58,146 bases of DNA from Bacteroidota bacterium. GTDB lineage: Bacteria; Bacteroidota; Bacteroidia; UKL13-3. Under the pieces are notes generated by a model that saw nothing but the letters and a program-made list of their open reading frames with translations, did not search any database and was not told the origin of the DNA. Position numbers and translations under genes: made by a program. The DNA lies in assembly GCA_947460345.1 (NCBI GenBank), contig CANHGM010000019.1, forward strand, positions 1 to 58,146. The letters run 5' to 3'. The number at the start of each line of letters is the position of its first letter. Positions within the stretch are counted from its first letter, which is position 1. Shown here one piece after another: positions 46,663 to 55,717 of this stretch.

Positions 46663-47679
46663 ATGATTATATATATCGGGAACTATCTAACTAACCACCA
46701 ACAAAACCCTAACTTTAATCAATTTCTATCTAAGAAATTTAAAGAAATGGGTCATGAAGTGATTTGTGTTTCTTATAAAAAGAACAAGTTATTCAGGCTG
46801 CTAAACATGCTTTATACTATTATAAAATATAGAAAAAAAGCTACTTATATATATATAGACACCTTTAGTTCAGCGGCATTTTGGTTTGCATATTTTTCAG
46901 GCAGGTTGGCTTATTTTTTCAGAATCCCATATTTTACGATTGTGAGAGGGGGCGATATGCTTACCCGTATAAAGAAGTCGCCAGTATATACGCATTGGTT
47001 ATTTAACCACAGCAAACACAATATTTCTCCATCGCATTTTTTAGAAAAAGGATTAGAAGAGCAAGGAATAAAAGTGATATATATCCCTAATTTTTTAGAT
47101 ATAGAGCAATATATATATAAAGAACGAAAAGATATTAAACCCAATATACTATGGGTACGATCTTTACACGCCATATACCAACCAATAATGGCTTGTGAAG
47201 TAGTAAACCGACTCAAAGACAGATACCCACAAATAAAGCTCACGATGGTAGGCCCAGACAAGGATGGGTCGAAACAACAAATTGAAAAATATATACAAGA
47301 AAACCAGTTAGAAAACCATATAGTTTTAACGGGTAAACTAGAGAAAAAAGATTGGCATCAACTGGCTGCATCACACGATATATTTTTAAACACCACTTCA
47401 ATAGACAACCACCCGGTGAGTGTGATAGAAGCGATGGCTTTGGGATTGCCAATAGTATCGACCAACGCGGGTGGCTTACAGTTTTTGCTCACGCACAACA
47501 CTGATAGCTTATTGGTAAATACAGATGACCTTGAAGGAATGTGCACACATATTGAAACCTTGTTAAACGACCCGTTATTGGCTTCTAAAATCTCAAACAA
47601 TGCAAAGCAACTCGCTGATACATTTGATTGGAAATATATAAAACCTAAGTATGAGGCGTTGATGAAAGAGGGGGGATAA
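46663..47679 (+). CDS. Glycosyltransferase family 4-like protein
   Basis: A 338-residue GT-B fold enzyme. The N-terminal half has a typical acceptor-domain start (IIYIGNYL) and an FFRIPYFTIVRGGD strand. The C-terminal half carries the nucleotide-sugar site HPVSVIEAMALGLPIVSTNAGG (read in two parts, about residues 247-268), including the E-x7-E region. Donor and acceptor sugars are not predictable. It follows the beta-CASP gene by 12 bases, and its stop directly abuts the stop of the convergent CrtI-like gene. Confidence 0.88.
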   Translation: MIIYIGNYLTNHQQNPNFNQFLSKKFKEMGHEVICVSYKKNKLFRLLNMLYTIIKYRKKATYIYIDTFSSAAFWFAYFSGRLAYFFRIPYFTIVRGGDMLTRIKKSPVYTHWLFNHSKHNISPSHFLEKGLEEQGIKVIYIPNFLDIEQYIYKERKDIKPNILWVRSLHAIYQPIMACEVVNRLKDRYPQIKLTMVGPDKDGSKQQIEKYIQENQLENHIVLTGKLEKKDWHQLAASHDIFLNTTSIDNHPVSVIEAMALGLPIVSTNAGGLQFLLTHNTDSLLVNTDDLEGMCTHIETLLNDPLLASKISNNAKQLADTFDWKYIKPKYEALMKEGG

Positions 47680-49152
47680 TTATTTCTTCAAAGCTTCCTC
47701 AATCAACTGAGCTATCACCTGTCCTGAGATAATACTCGGTGGAACACCAGGGCCTGGCACAGTTAGCTGACCTGTATAATATAAGTTTTCTAATTTATTA
47801 GATTTCATTGACGGTTTTAGTATGGCCGTTTGCTTTAAAGTATTTGCCAAACCATAGGCATTGCCTTTAAACGAGTGGTAATCTGATACAAAATCTCTAG
47901 CTGCAAAAGGTTTCTTATATATCACATGTGTTCTAATCTCTTCCCCACAATACGTTTCCAGTCTTTCCATCACCATGGTGTAATACTTTTCTAATACAGC
48001 ATCATCATCGATGAGTCCGGGAGCTGTAGGTATTAAAATAAATATATTCTCTTTGCCTTCAGGGGCCACTGTATCATCAGTTTTTGATGGGCAACACACA
48101 TAAAACAAGGGGTTGGTAGGCCATGCAGGATTGGTATATATTTCATCGGCATGTAATGTAAAATCTGCATCGAAAAACAAATTGTGGTGCAGTAATTTTT
48201 TTAGTTTTTTATCTATGCCTAAATAAAATATAATACTTGATGGAGCCAAATCTCTCTTCTCCCAATAATCTTGATTGTATTGTTGATATTGACTGTCTAT
48301 AAGTTTTTGTTCGACATGGTGGTAATCAGCAGCAGCTACTATTATATCTGCTTCATATATATTATTTTTAGTTTTAACTTTAGATATATTCTTTTTATTA
48401 TATTCAAATGAAACCACTTCTTCGTTTGTAATAAACTTCACCCCTTCAGCTTCCGCAATGTTCACCATAGCTTTAACTATTTCATGCATGCCGCCCATTG
48501 GGTACCATGTGCCTAAAGACATGTCAGCATAATTCATCAGACTATATAAAGCTGGGGTATTTTGTGGAGTAGCACCCAGAAACAACACAGGAAATTCAGT
48601 GAGTTCGATCAATTTTTCATTTCTAAAAAACTTACGTATATGTGAAGCCATATTTGACAATACATCCATCTTAAACAAACCCAATAACAACCTAATATCT
48701 AAAAATTCAGTTAATGATTGACCGGGCTTATATACCAACTCTTTAATACCCACATCGTATTTATACTTTGCCTGACTTAAAAACTTTTTTAGTTGTTTTC
48801 CAGCTCCTTTTTCATGTGATTCAAACAGAGCTGCCACTGCATCTTCACCACTGGGTATATGCCAATGGGTTTCATCATGCCATACCACATTATAACTGGG
48901 GTCTAATCTTTTTAAGTCATAAAAATCTGCAGTGGTTTTACCAAACAATTGATAATATGATTCGAACACATCGGGCATCCAATACCAACTTGGTCCCATA
49001 TCAAACTTAAAACCATCTACTTCAAACATTCTAGCTCTTCCACCCAACGATGCATTTTTTTCTAATACAGTTACCTCATGTCCTTGTTTTGCCAAACAAG
49101 CAGCAGCTGACAAACCAGCAAATCCACTTCCTATTACAATTATTTTAGCCAT
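47680..49152 (-). CDS. Phytoene desaturase family (CrtI-like) FAD-dependent oxidoreductase
   Basis: A 490-residue flavoprotein. The FAD-binding start is IVIGSGFAGLSAAACL (residues 4-19), followed by LEKNASLGGRA and the CrtI phrase FDMGPSWYWMP. The C-terminal substrate/FAD motif YYTGQLTVPGPGVPPSIISG matches carotenoid desaturases and isomerases. Role in carotenoid synthesis is likely, but crtB is not adjacent and the family includes related carotene and sterol oxidoreductases. It follows the UPF0173 hydrolase by 32 bases, so the two are probably cotranscribed. Confidence 0.87.
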   Translation of the reverse strand: MAKIIVIGSGFAGLSAAACLAKQGHEVTVLEKNASLGGRARMFEVDGFKFDMGPSWYWMPDVFESYYQLFGKTTADFYDLKRLDPSYNVVWHDETHWHIPSGEDAVAALFESHEKGAGKQLKKFLSQAKYKYDVGIKELVYKPGQSLTEFLDIRLLLGLFKMDVLSNMASHIRKFFRNEKLIELTEFPVLFLGATPQNTPALYSLMNYADMSLGTWYPMGGMHEIVKAMVNIAEAEGVKFITNEEVVSFEYNKKNISKVKTKNNIYEADIIVAAADYHHVEQKLIDSQYQQYNQDYWEKRDLAPSSIIFYLGIDKKLKKLLHHNLFFDADFTLHADEIYTNPAWPTNPLFYVCCPSKTDDTVAPEGKENIFILIPTAPGLIDDDAVLEKYYTMVMERLETYCGEEIRTHVIYKKPFAARDFVSDYHSFKGNAYGLANTLKQTAILKPSMKSNKLENLYYTGQLTVPGPGVPPSIISGQVIAQLIEEALKK

Positions 49153-49184
49153 TTATATATATACAAAATTGAGGGTGTTTTGTT

Positions 49185-49865
49185 TTACCATGAAATGCTT
49201 TCACCAATGTTGAGTAATTTTACATTTTTACCCGCAGCTGAGAATTTATCAACCACCTCTTGATGGTCAACTTTGATAAACCCAAAAGTATCGTAATGCA
49301 TAGCAATAATATTTTGACAGTTTATGAATTTTGAAGCGATCACCGCATCATCTATATCCATGGTAAAATTGCTTCCTACAGGCAACAGGGCTATATCTGG
49401 TGTATGATATTCACCTATCAATTTCATGTTATAAGTGAGTGCAGTATCTCCAGCAAAATACAAAATTTTATGTTGTATAAATAACAAGAAACCCATGGCA
49501 CATCCACCATACGAACCATCAGGCAAACCACTTGAGTGAACAGCTTCCACACATTTCACTTTCCCAAAATCGAAAGTTTTGGTACCACCTTGGTTCATGG
49601 GGTGTATATTCTTCAATCCTTTATGTTGCAGCCATTCATATATCTCCCAACTACACACCACCATGGCATTTGAGTTATTGGCTATATATTCGCAATCGGC
49701 AATATGGTCAGAATGGCCATGGCTTAATAATATATAATGTGGTTTGATTTGGTCAATGTCTATATGCTTGGCTAAATCGTTGCCTCTGATAAACGGGTCG
49801 AACAATATTTGAGTGCTACCAGTGTCCACTAAAAAACAAGAATGACCAAAGTATGTTAATTTCAT
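49185..49865 (-). CDS. UPF0173-type metal-dependent hydrolase (UlaG-like)
   Basis: A 226-residue metallo-beta-lactamase-fold protein from the ATG at 49865 (MKLTYFGHS, the usual start of this family). In-frame codons upstream give 13 unlikely residues. Metal residues are in SHGHSDH (HxHxDH), AVHSSG, and FAGDTAL. It resembles L-ascorbate 6-phosphate lactonase UlaG and uncharacterised UPF0173 members. Substrate unknown. It heads a two-gene set with the CrtI-like gene; a TATATTCG box (one mismatch) lies about 23 bases upstream. Confidence 0.85.
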   Translation of the reverse strand: MKLTYFGHSCFLVDTGSTQILFDPFIRGNDLAKHIDIDQIKPHYILLSHGHSDHIADCEYIANNSNAMVVCSWEIYEWLQHKGLKNIHPMNQGGTKTFDFGKVKCVEAVHSSGLPDGSYGGCAMGFLLFIQHKILYFAGDTALTYNMKLIGEYHTPDIALLPVGSNFTMDIDDAVIASKFINCQNIIAMHYDTFGFIKVDHQEVVDKFSAAGKNVKLLNIGESISW

Positions 49866-49918
49866 GATTAAGTGTGTATTTTTGTCACGAATATACGCAT
49901 ACAAGACTTTAGAAAAAG

Positions 49919-51535
49919 ATGATTTTTACCCATAGAAAACACTATATATACATTTTAATTTTTGCACTCATTTTTAACGCTTGTAAAGATGAAAAGAAAA
50001 ACAACTCGAATATATTTTACTATAACGAAGACGCAGGAATAACGAGTCTTGACCCAGCATTTGCGAAAGACCAATCGAATATATGGGCCGTAAATCAACT
50101 ATATAATGGCCTCATTCAACTTGACAGCACCCTTCTAGTAAAGCCTTGTATAGCTAAGCGTTGGGAAATATCTCCAGACGGTTTTATATATACATTCTAC
50201 TTAAAAAATGACATCTATTTTCATGAAGATAAATGTTTTAAAAACAAAAGAAAACTTACCGCACATGACATTGCTTATAGTTTTAAAAGACTTGTAGACC
50301 CAAAAACGGCAAGCCCTGGATCTTGGATTTTTAATGACAAAACTGATTCGCGATCTTTTATGGCTGAAAATGATTCGACGTTTAAAATTAAACTTACTAA
50401 AGCCTTCCCGCCATTATTGGGTTTGTTAAGTATGCCCTATTGTTTTATCGTCCCACAAGAAGCTGTAACTTTATATGGAAAAGATTTCAGAGCCCATCCT
50501 ATTGGCACAGGACCATTTAAAATGAAAGCTTGGCAAGAAGGAAACAGATTGGTGCTCATTAAAAACAAAGAATATTTTGAAGAAGATGCAAAGGGCAATA
50601 AACTTCCCTATTTAGATGGAATCATGGTGTCTTTTATGGAAAGCAAACAAGCTGCTTTTTTTGAATTTATCAAAGGGAAATTAGATTTTGTAAACGGATT
50701 AGAAAGCAGTTTTAAAGATGAAATTTTAACCAACAAAGGCACACTCAGAGATAAATACCATCAAAAATTTAAGCTAGTAGTAGGCCCTTATTTAAACACG
50801 GAGTATTTAGGAATTTTAGTAGACGACACCAACGCACTTTATATACAATCACCTTTTAAACAAGCAAAATTTAGAGAAGCTATAAGTTTAGCAATTGATA
50901 GAAAAAAAATGATCACTTACCTCAGAAATGGGGTTGGAAATACTGATATACAAGGATTTGTTCCAACGGCACTGTTGCCTGATAGCGACAATCAATCAAC
51001 ACTATATAACCCTGAGTTGAGTAAAAAACTATTACAAGAAATAAAATACAACCATAGTTCTATCAAAATAAATACGACAAAAAATTATTTAGATTTAACT
51101 ATATATATACAACATGAATTAGAAGCGGTAGGCATCAAATCTACTATTGAAGTAAACCCAGGAAGTACGCACAGAGAAATGGTTTCCAAAAGTCAAATGA
51201 ATTTTTTCAGGGGATCGTGGATAGCTGATTATCCGGATGCAGAGAATTATTTATCACTTTTTTACTCAAAGAACCATGCCCCTGTTGGACCCAATACTAC
51301 TCATTTCAAAAACCTAAGATTTGACCAATTATATGAAGAAGCCATGAGAACCATTTATATTGAAAAACGAGTAGAGCTATACAAACAAATGAATAAAATA
51401 GTGACCGAGCAAAACCCTGTAATCACCTTATTTTACGACCAAAGCATCAGATTGGTGCAAAACAATATATACCAACTTGAAACCAACCCTATGAATTTGT
51501 TGGTATTGAAAAATGTAAAAAAAGTAAACCCATAA
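49919..51535 (+). CDS. Oligopeptide-binding lipoprotein (SBP family 5)
   Basis: A 538-residue extracytoplasmic solute-binding protein of the OppA/DppA type. The lipobox is IFNAC (C22). Family phrases are LDPAFAKDQSN, LAKxW-like IAKRWEISPDG, TAHDIAYSFKRLVDP (about residues 113-127), and the C-terminal SWIADYPDAENYLSLFYS. It should bind peptides at the outer face of a membrane. No oligopeptide permease or ATPase gene is in the neighbourhood, so its partner is encoded elsewhere. It is divergent from the UPF0173 gene with 53 bases between starts. Confidence 0.9.
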   Translation: MIFTHRKHYIYILIFALIFNACKDEKKNNSNIFYYNEDAGITSLDPAFAKDQSNIWAVNQLYNGLIQLDSTLLVKPCIAKRWEISPDGFIYTFYLKNDIYFHEDKCFKNKRKLTAHDIAYSFKRLVDPKTASPGSWIFNDKTDSRSFMAENDSTFKIKLTKAFPPLLGLLSMPYCFIVPQEAVTLYGKDFRAHPIGTGPFKMKAWQEGNRLVLIKNKEYFEEDAKGNKLPYLDGIMVSFMESKQAAFFEFIKGKLDFVNGLESSFKDEILTNKGTLRDKYHQKFKLVVGPYLNTEYLGILVDDTNALYIQSPFKQAKFREAISLAIDRKKMITYLRNGVGNTDIQGFVPTALLPDSDNQSTLYNPELSKKLLQEIKYNHSSIKINTTKNYLDLTIYIQHELEAVGIKSTIEVNPGSTHREMVSKSQMNFFRGSWIADYPDAENYLSLFYSKNHAPVGPNTTHFKNLRFDQLYEEAMRTIYIEKRVELYKQMNKIVTEQNPVITLFYDQSIRLVQNNIYQLETNPMNLLVLKNVKKVNP

Positions 51536-51536
51536 A

Positions 51537-51574
51537 AAATGTCCTTAACCTACAAAAATAGATTAAGGACATTT
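51537..51574. terminator. Bidirectional hairpin terminator
   Basis: AAATGTCCTTAA (51537-51548) and TTAAGGACATTT (51563-51574) form a perfect 12-bp stem with a 14-base loop, followed by a T-run. It begins two bases after the oligopeptide-binding gene's stop and 19 bases from the convergent peroxiredoxin stop, so it can serve both. Confidence 0.82.
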
Positions 51575-51592
51575 GGAAATTTTTTATAAGAA

Positions 51593-52060
51593 TTATAAGC
51601 TTTGAAGCGTTTTCTTTACTTCTTCAAAATTAGGCACATCACCAGCACTTTCTAATACCTCAGCATATCTAACAATACCATCTTTGTCTAATACAAATGC
51701 AGAACGTTTAGAAACACCTTTCATACCTAAAATCCAATCTTCATATATAGAACCATAAGCTCTAGAAATATCTTTATTAAAATCACTTAACAAATCAAAA
51801 TTGTAATTATTGTCTTCTTTAAATTTAATTAAAGTAAAAACAGAATCAACTGAAATAGCCAATACAGATGCATCTAAATTTTGATAATTAGATATATCAT
51901 CTCTCATTTCGCAAAGTTCTTTGGTGCAAGTACCAGTGAATGCTTGTGGAAAAAACAAAATAACTAAATTTTTACCGTTAAAATTCTCTAACGATACTTC
52001 TTTCTTTTCTGTGTTAAACAGCTTAAAATCAGGGGCTTTTTCGCCTACTTTTATACTCAT
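51593..52060 (-). CDS. Peroxiredoxin (AhpE/BCP-like)
   Basis: A 155-residue thiol peroxidase. The peroxidatic Cys is C45 in FTGTCTKELC. A second cysteine, C50, lies five positions on, as in PrxQ/BCP enzymes where these two form an intramolecular disulfide. Overall phrases (GEKAPDFKL, LAISVDS, KRSAFVLDKDGIVRYAEV) resemble the AhpE group. It reduces peroxides in the cytoplasm, and no partner thioredoxin is adjacent. Single-gene transcript, ending at a shared terminator. Confidence 0.9.
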   Translation of the reverse strand: MSIKVGEKAPDFKLFNTEKKEVSLENFNGKNLVILFFPQAFTGTCTKELCEMRDDISNYQNLDASVLAISVDSVFTLIKFKEDNNYNFDLLSDFNKDISRAYGSIYEDWILGMKGVSKRSAFVLDKDGIVRYAEVLESAGDVPNFEEVKKTLQSL

Positions 52061-52136
52061 AATGGTTTGTTATTATTAGGGTTCAAATGTATACATATAA
52101 CAAGCTTAAATCTAATTTGTTTTTCACTAAATATAA

Positions 52137-53993
52137 TTAGATTTTTTTACCTTTCATAGCTTCTGCTATTGCAATATCCATAAGCCTTTCAGCAAAAGGT
52201 TTTGTCACCTCATTCAAAAATTCTGTAGCTGAAATGACCACCTGTCTGTCATTCGACTGCAAAGCCAACTTCAATTTATCTATGGCATCTTGGGTTTGCT
52301 TCTCTTCTTCTTGGTTTAATTTATCTGCGTGGTTTTTAAGAAATTTTTCAGTGGTATATAGAAGTTGTTGAGCCTCTGTTTGCGATTCGACTAGCAATCT
52401 TAAATTGATATCGGCTTGTGCATGGGTAAAAGAATCTAACAACATTTTCTCTACTTCACTATCTGTTAGACCATATTGAGGTTTTACTTCTACTGTTTGC
52501 TCTATGCCACTTCTCAGTTCTTTTGCAGACACTTTCAATATTCCATCAGCATTCAACTGAAATTTAATTTCTATTTTAGGCAAACCTGCAGGCATAGCGG
52601 GAATGCCTGACAGCACAAACTCTCCAAGTTTTCTATTTTCAACCACCATATCTCTTTCGCCTTGGTATACAGAAATCTTTATATGTGTTTGTCCATCTTT
52701 AGAGGTAGTATATTCTCTGGCTGCCGCAGCCGGCACTTTGGTATTTCTTGGAATAATAGTATCCATTAACCCACCTAATGTTTCAATGCCTAATGACAAA
52801 GGCGTAACATCAATCAACAGTAAATCTCTTCTATTTCCTGCCAACACATCTGCTTGTATAGCTGCACCTAATGCCACCACTTCGTCAGGGTTTATTTGGT
52901 CATGTATTTGAGCTTGATTAAAAAACTGAGTTACTTGCTCTTTTACAAAAGGTGTTCTAGTTGACCCACCAACCAATACTACATGTTTTATATCTGCCAA
53001 AGTTAAACCTGAATCTTTCATGGCTAGTTTGCAACAGTCCATGGTTTTGGTTACTATAGGGAATATTAAATTTTGAAATTCAGCTAGGCTTAAATTTAAA
53101 TTATATATATTATCACCCAAAGACAATTTTTGTTCGCTACTAGTTGAAGAAGACAATGCTATCTTAGCCCTTTCTGCAGCCAGTCTCAATTCTTGAATTT
53201 GTTGCTTATTTCCATCTGCAATTTGGTATTTAGATTTCCAAAACTCAACGATGGCTCTATCAAAATCATCACCCCCTAGATAGGTATCGCCATTGGTAGA
53301 CAATACCTCAAAAATACCGTTTTCAATATTTAAAATGGAGATATCAAATGTGCCTCCACCCAAATCATATACAGCAATGGTTTGTAGCTCATCGGCTTTT
53401 AATCCCAGACCGTAAGCCAAACTAGCAGCTGTGGGTTCGTTCACTATACGCAGCACTTCTAAACCGGCTAATTTTCCAGCATTACGGGTGGCTTGTCTTT
53501 GGCTGTCATTGAAATATGCGGGTACCGTCACCACTGCTTTTTTAATATCAGAACGCAAAAAATGTGAAGCCCTTTCTTTAAGTTCTTTTAATATCATTGC
53601 AGACAACTCGATAGGTGAATAATATATACCACCGGCTTCAATTTTTACAAGCCCTTCTGAATTATCGTCTATGATTTTATAAGCAAAATGAGACTCGTGT
53701 GTTTCAATATCTTTATAACTTTTGCCTAATAATCTTTTTACAGAATATATGGTTCGTTCAGGATGGTCAATTAAATGTTCGTGGGCTTGCTTGCCTACAA
53801 CAGGTTGATGGTTTTCATCAAAATATATAATGGATGGTACAATGGCATCACCAGCAGAGTCGGCAATGGCTAATGGCTTTTGATCGCTTTTGTTGATATA
53901 TGCCACCAAACTATTGGTTGTTCCTAGGTCTATGCCTACTATAATCTCTTCTTCTTTTAATTGCCCAGTAACAATATTTATAGGTATTTTCAT
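52137..53993 (-). CDS. hscA: HscA-like Hsp70 chaperone for Fe-S cluster assembly
   Basis: A 618-residue Hsp70 from the ATG at 53993. The ATPase domain shows [36 protein letters not shown] (two parts) and [13 protein letters not shown]. The substrate-binding domain contains [14 protein letters not shown] and a short lid. It is shorter than DnaK and lacks the Gly-rich acidic tail, which points to HscA, the chaperone that works with IscU. No hscB, iscU or ferredoxin lies nearby. The TTG at 54011 is inside the -7 box and is not the start. Confidence 0.85.
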   Translation of the reverse strand: MKIPINIVTGQLKEEEIIVGIDLGTTNSLVAYINKSDQKPLAIADSAGDAIVPSIIYFDENHQPVVGKQAHEHLIDHPERTIYSVKRLLGKSYKDIETHESHFAYKIIDDNSEGLVKIEAGGIYYSPIELSAMILKELKERASHFLRSDIKKAVVTVPAYFNDSQRQATRNAGKLAGLEVLRIVNEPTAASLAYGLGLKADELQTIAVYDLGGGTFDISILNIENGIFEVLSTNGDTYLGGDDFDRAIVEFWKSKYQIADGNKQQIQELRLAAERAKIALSSSTSSEQKLSLGDNIYNLNLSLAEFQNLIFPIVTKTMDCCKLAMKDSGLTLADIKHVVLVGGSTRTPFVKEQVTQFFNQAQIHDQINPDEVVALGAAIQADVLAGNRRDLLLIDVTPLSLGIETLGGLMDTIIPRNTKVPAAAAREYTTSKDGQTHIKISVYQGERDMVVENRKLGEFVLSGIPAMPAGLPKIEIKFQLNADGILKVSAKELRSGIEQTVEVKPQYGLTDSEVEKMLLDSFTHAQADINLRLLVESQTEAQQLLYTTEKFLKNHADKLNQEEEKQTQDAIDKLKLALQSNDRQVVISATEFLNEVTKPFAERLMDIAIAEAMKGKKI

Positions 53994-54008
53994 GTCGTAA
54001 TTAAGAAA

Positions 54009-54016
54009 CAAAATTA
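54009..54016 (-). promoter_or_regulatory. Probable -7 element of hscA
   Basis: The minus strand reads TAATTTTG, an exact match, 16 bases before the hscA ATG. A TTTCG lies about 20 bases upstream as a degenerate -33. The box contains the in-frame TTG that automatic gene calling would take as the start. Confidence 0.5.
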
Positions 54017-54121
54017 AGGTTGAAAGTGTTTGTTGGCGAAAGTTATCTTTATAAAAAAATAAACATGTTAAATTGTCAAAACCAATTATATATTTAGATT
54101 TTTTATATAAGAACTGTTGTT

Positions 54122-54129
54122 TATTTTTG
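54122..54129 (+). promoter_or_regulatory. Probable -7 element of the heptose epimerase gene
   Basis: TATTTTTG is an exact TAnnTTTG match and ends seven bases before the ATG at 54137, again implying a leaderless or nearly leaderless transcript. No clear -33 element. Confidence 0.45.
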
Positions 54130-54136
54130 ATGCCTC

Positions 54137-55102
54137 ATGATAGTCATCACAGGTTCAGCAGGTTTCATCGGAAGTTGCTTTGTATCTAAGCTCAATCAAG
54201 AAGGATATACTGATTTGATATTGGTAGACGACTTTACTCGAGCAGATAAGAAAAACAATTTTCAACACAAAACATATACAGAACTAATAAACCGTGATAT
54301 TTTTGAAAACTGGCTAGATACAAACCATAAATTGGTGCAATTTGTATTTCACTTAGGAGCCAGAACTGATACAACCTCACATGATGTTGCTACTTTTAAC
54401 AAATTAAATTTAGACTACTCTAAAATGGTTTGGCAAAAATGTTATGCATATGGTTTGCCTTTGGTATATGCTTCTTCTGCTGCCACCTATGGAGATGGAA
54501 CTTTAAGTTATGACGACAACCACCAAATCATACCATCTCTTAAACCATTAAACCCATATGGCGAATCAAAAAACAATTTTGATATATGGGCATTGTCGCA
54601 AAATGAGGCTCCATTTTTTTGGGCAGGATTAAAGTTCTTTAATGTATATGGCCCAAACGAATACCACAAAGGACGAATGGCTTCGGTTATTTTTCATACC
54701 TATAATCAAATAAAAGAACACGGACAAACCAAGTTATTTAAATCGCATAACCCTAAGTTTTTAGACGGGGAACAAATGCGAGATTTTGTATATGTAAAAG
54801 ATGTGTGTGATGTATTATTTTTTTTACTACACCACCGCAAAGATTCAGGTATATACAATTTAGGTAGTGGCAAAGCCAGAACTTTTAAAGACTTAGCCAA
54901 CAGTGTTTTTAACAGTATATATATTGAACCCAATATTGAATATATAGACACCCCTATAGATATCAGAGATACCTATCAATATTACACAGAAGCCAACATG
55001 AATAAACTGATTAATATTGGCTACAGCAAACCTTTCAATTCGCTAGAAGAAGGTATTAAAGACTATGTGAGGAATTACTTGCAGTTTGGGGAGTATATGT
55101 AA
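54137..55102 (+). CDS. rfaD: ADP-glyceromanno-heptose 6-epimerase
   Basis: A 321-residue short-chain dehydrogenase/epimerase. The NAD(P) loop is ITGSAGFIGS (residues 4-13). The catalytic tyrosine and lysine are in NPYGESK (about 140-146). The phrases FHLGARTDTT (about 72-81) and FFNVYGPNEYHKGRMAS match HldD/RfaD over other sugar epimerases. It converts ADP-D-glycero- to ADP-L-glycero-D-manno-heptose for the lipopolysaccharide inner core. Other heptose genes are not adjacent. Single gene followed by a REP-like palindrome. Confidence 0.9.
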   Translation: MIVITGSAGFIGSCFVSKLNQEGYTDLILVDDFTRADKKNNFQHKTYTELINRDIFENWLDTNHKLVQFVFHLGARTDTTSHDVATFNKLNLDYSKMVWQKCYAYGLPLVYASSAATYGDGTLSYDDNHQIIPSLKPLNPYGESKNNFDIWALSQNEAPFFWAGLKFFNVYGPNEYHKGRMASVIFHTYNQIKEHGQTKLFKSHNPKFLDGEQMRDFVYVKDVCDVLFFLLHHRKDSGIYNLGSGKARTFKDLANSVFNSIYIEPNIEYIDTPIDIRDTYQYYTEANMNKLINIGYSKPFNSLEEGIKDYVRNYLQFGEYM

Positions 55103-55195
55103 ATTGGAATCATATACTACATATTAGTTTTTTAATTTATATAATTATTTTATCTCCAAGTTATAAATGAGTTAAGGAATATTGAAGTCCAATTC

Positions 55196-55261
55196 TGAAT
55201 CCAAAGGATTCATATATTTATAAAACAACAACATCACTTTCAATGACCCCAGCGGGGTCAT
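55196..55261. repeat. REP-like double palindrome
   Basis: Two perfect palindromes lie close together: TGAATCC-AAA-GGATTCA (55196-55212) and ATGACCCC-AGC-GGGGTCAT (55243-55261). The arrangement of short stems with 3-base loops in an intergenic, otherwise AT-rich stretch fits REP-type elements. It lies between the convergent epimerase gene and the small membrane protein genes, where it may also act as a terminator. 55103-55195 holds nothing else I can identify. Confidence 0.55.
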
Positions 55262-55269
55262 ATATATTT

Positions 55270-55428
55270 CTATATATCCTCATCTTTCTTGTTTTTATTA
55301 GCAAAATACAAGCGTATAATAAGCAAACACAATGCTATGGCACAAAGCATATTCATCCAAAAAGGAACACCCTCTGAGCTATTTACATCTCTGTTAACCC
55401 GTAAAATAATATCTAAAAATGTATTCAA
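55270..55428 (-). CDS. Small membrane protein, second copy of a tandem pair
   Basis: A 52-codon frame from TTG at 55428 to TAG at 55270. It is clearly related to the upstream gene: both have LRVN/Q, an NSS, PFWxNMLCxIALCxLxIRxYFA core and a charged tail (KNKKDEDI here). One membrane helix covers about residues 25-43. The codons of the shared core differ mostly at third positions (for example CCA/CCT, CGT/CGC, GCG/GCT), which indicates that the protein has been conserved since the duplication. The start is uncertain; the TTG lines up with the start of the other copy. No known family. Confidence 0.65.
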   Translation of the reverse strand: MNTFLDIILRVNRDVNSSEGVPFWMNMLCAIALCLLIIRLYFANKNKKDEDI

Positions 55429-55439
55429 ATTACACCAAC

Positions 55440-55622
55440 TTATTGCTCTTCCTTTTTCTCCTTTTTCTTTATGGGTTTAATATCTTTTACCGCAAAATAA
55501 ATACGAATTAAAAGGACACACAAAGCAATTGTACATAGCATATTGAACCAAAATGGAATATTGGCTGAACTATTAAAATTCAATGGTTGAACTCGCAACA
55601 AAATCATCAATAAAATACTCAA
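55440..55622 (-). CDS. Small membrane protein, first copy of a tandem pair
   Basis: A 60-codon frame from TTG at 55622; an internal ATG at 55607 would give 55 codons. It has a short amphipathic start, then PFWFNMLCTIALCVLLIRIYFA as one membrane helix, and a Lys/Glu-rich tail ending KKEKKEEQ. The second copy starts 11 bases after this stop, so the two form an operon. No nearby gene suggests a role and I do not recognise the family. 55623-55717 upstream is AT-rich with no exact promoter box. Confidence 0.68.
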   Translation of the reverse strand: MSILLMILLRVQPLNFNSSANIPFWFNMLCTIALCVLLIRIYFAVKDIKPIKKKEKKEEQ

Positions 55623-55717
55623 TATATACTATCACTTAAATATTAATTCAACAATATTTTCAATCAAATTTTTAGTAAAACATATTACTAAAAAGATCAT
55701 TAAACTAGATACTATAG

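Noticed and set aside
53994-54011. In-frame TTG start for the Hsp70 gene
   Set aside because: It lies inside the TAATTTTG box; the ATG at 53993 is the next start.
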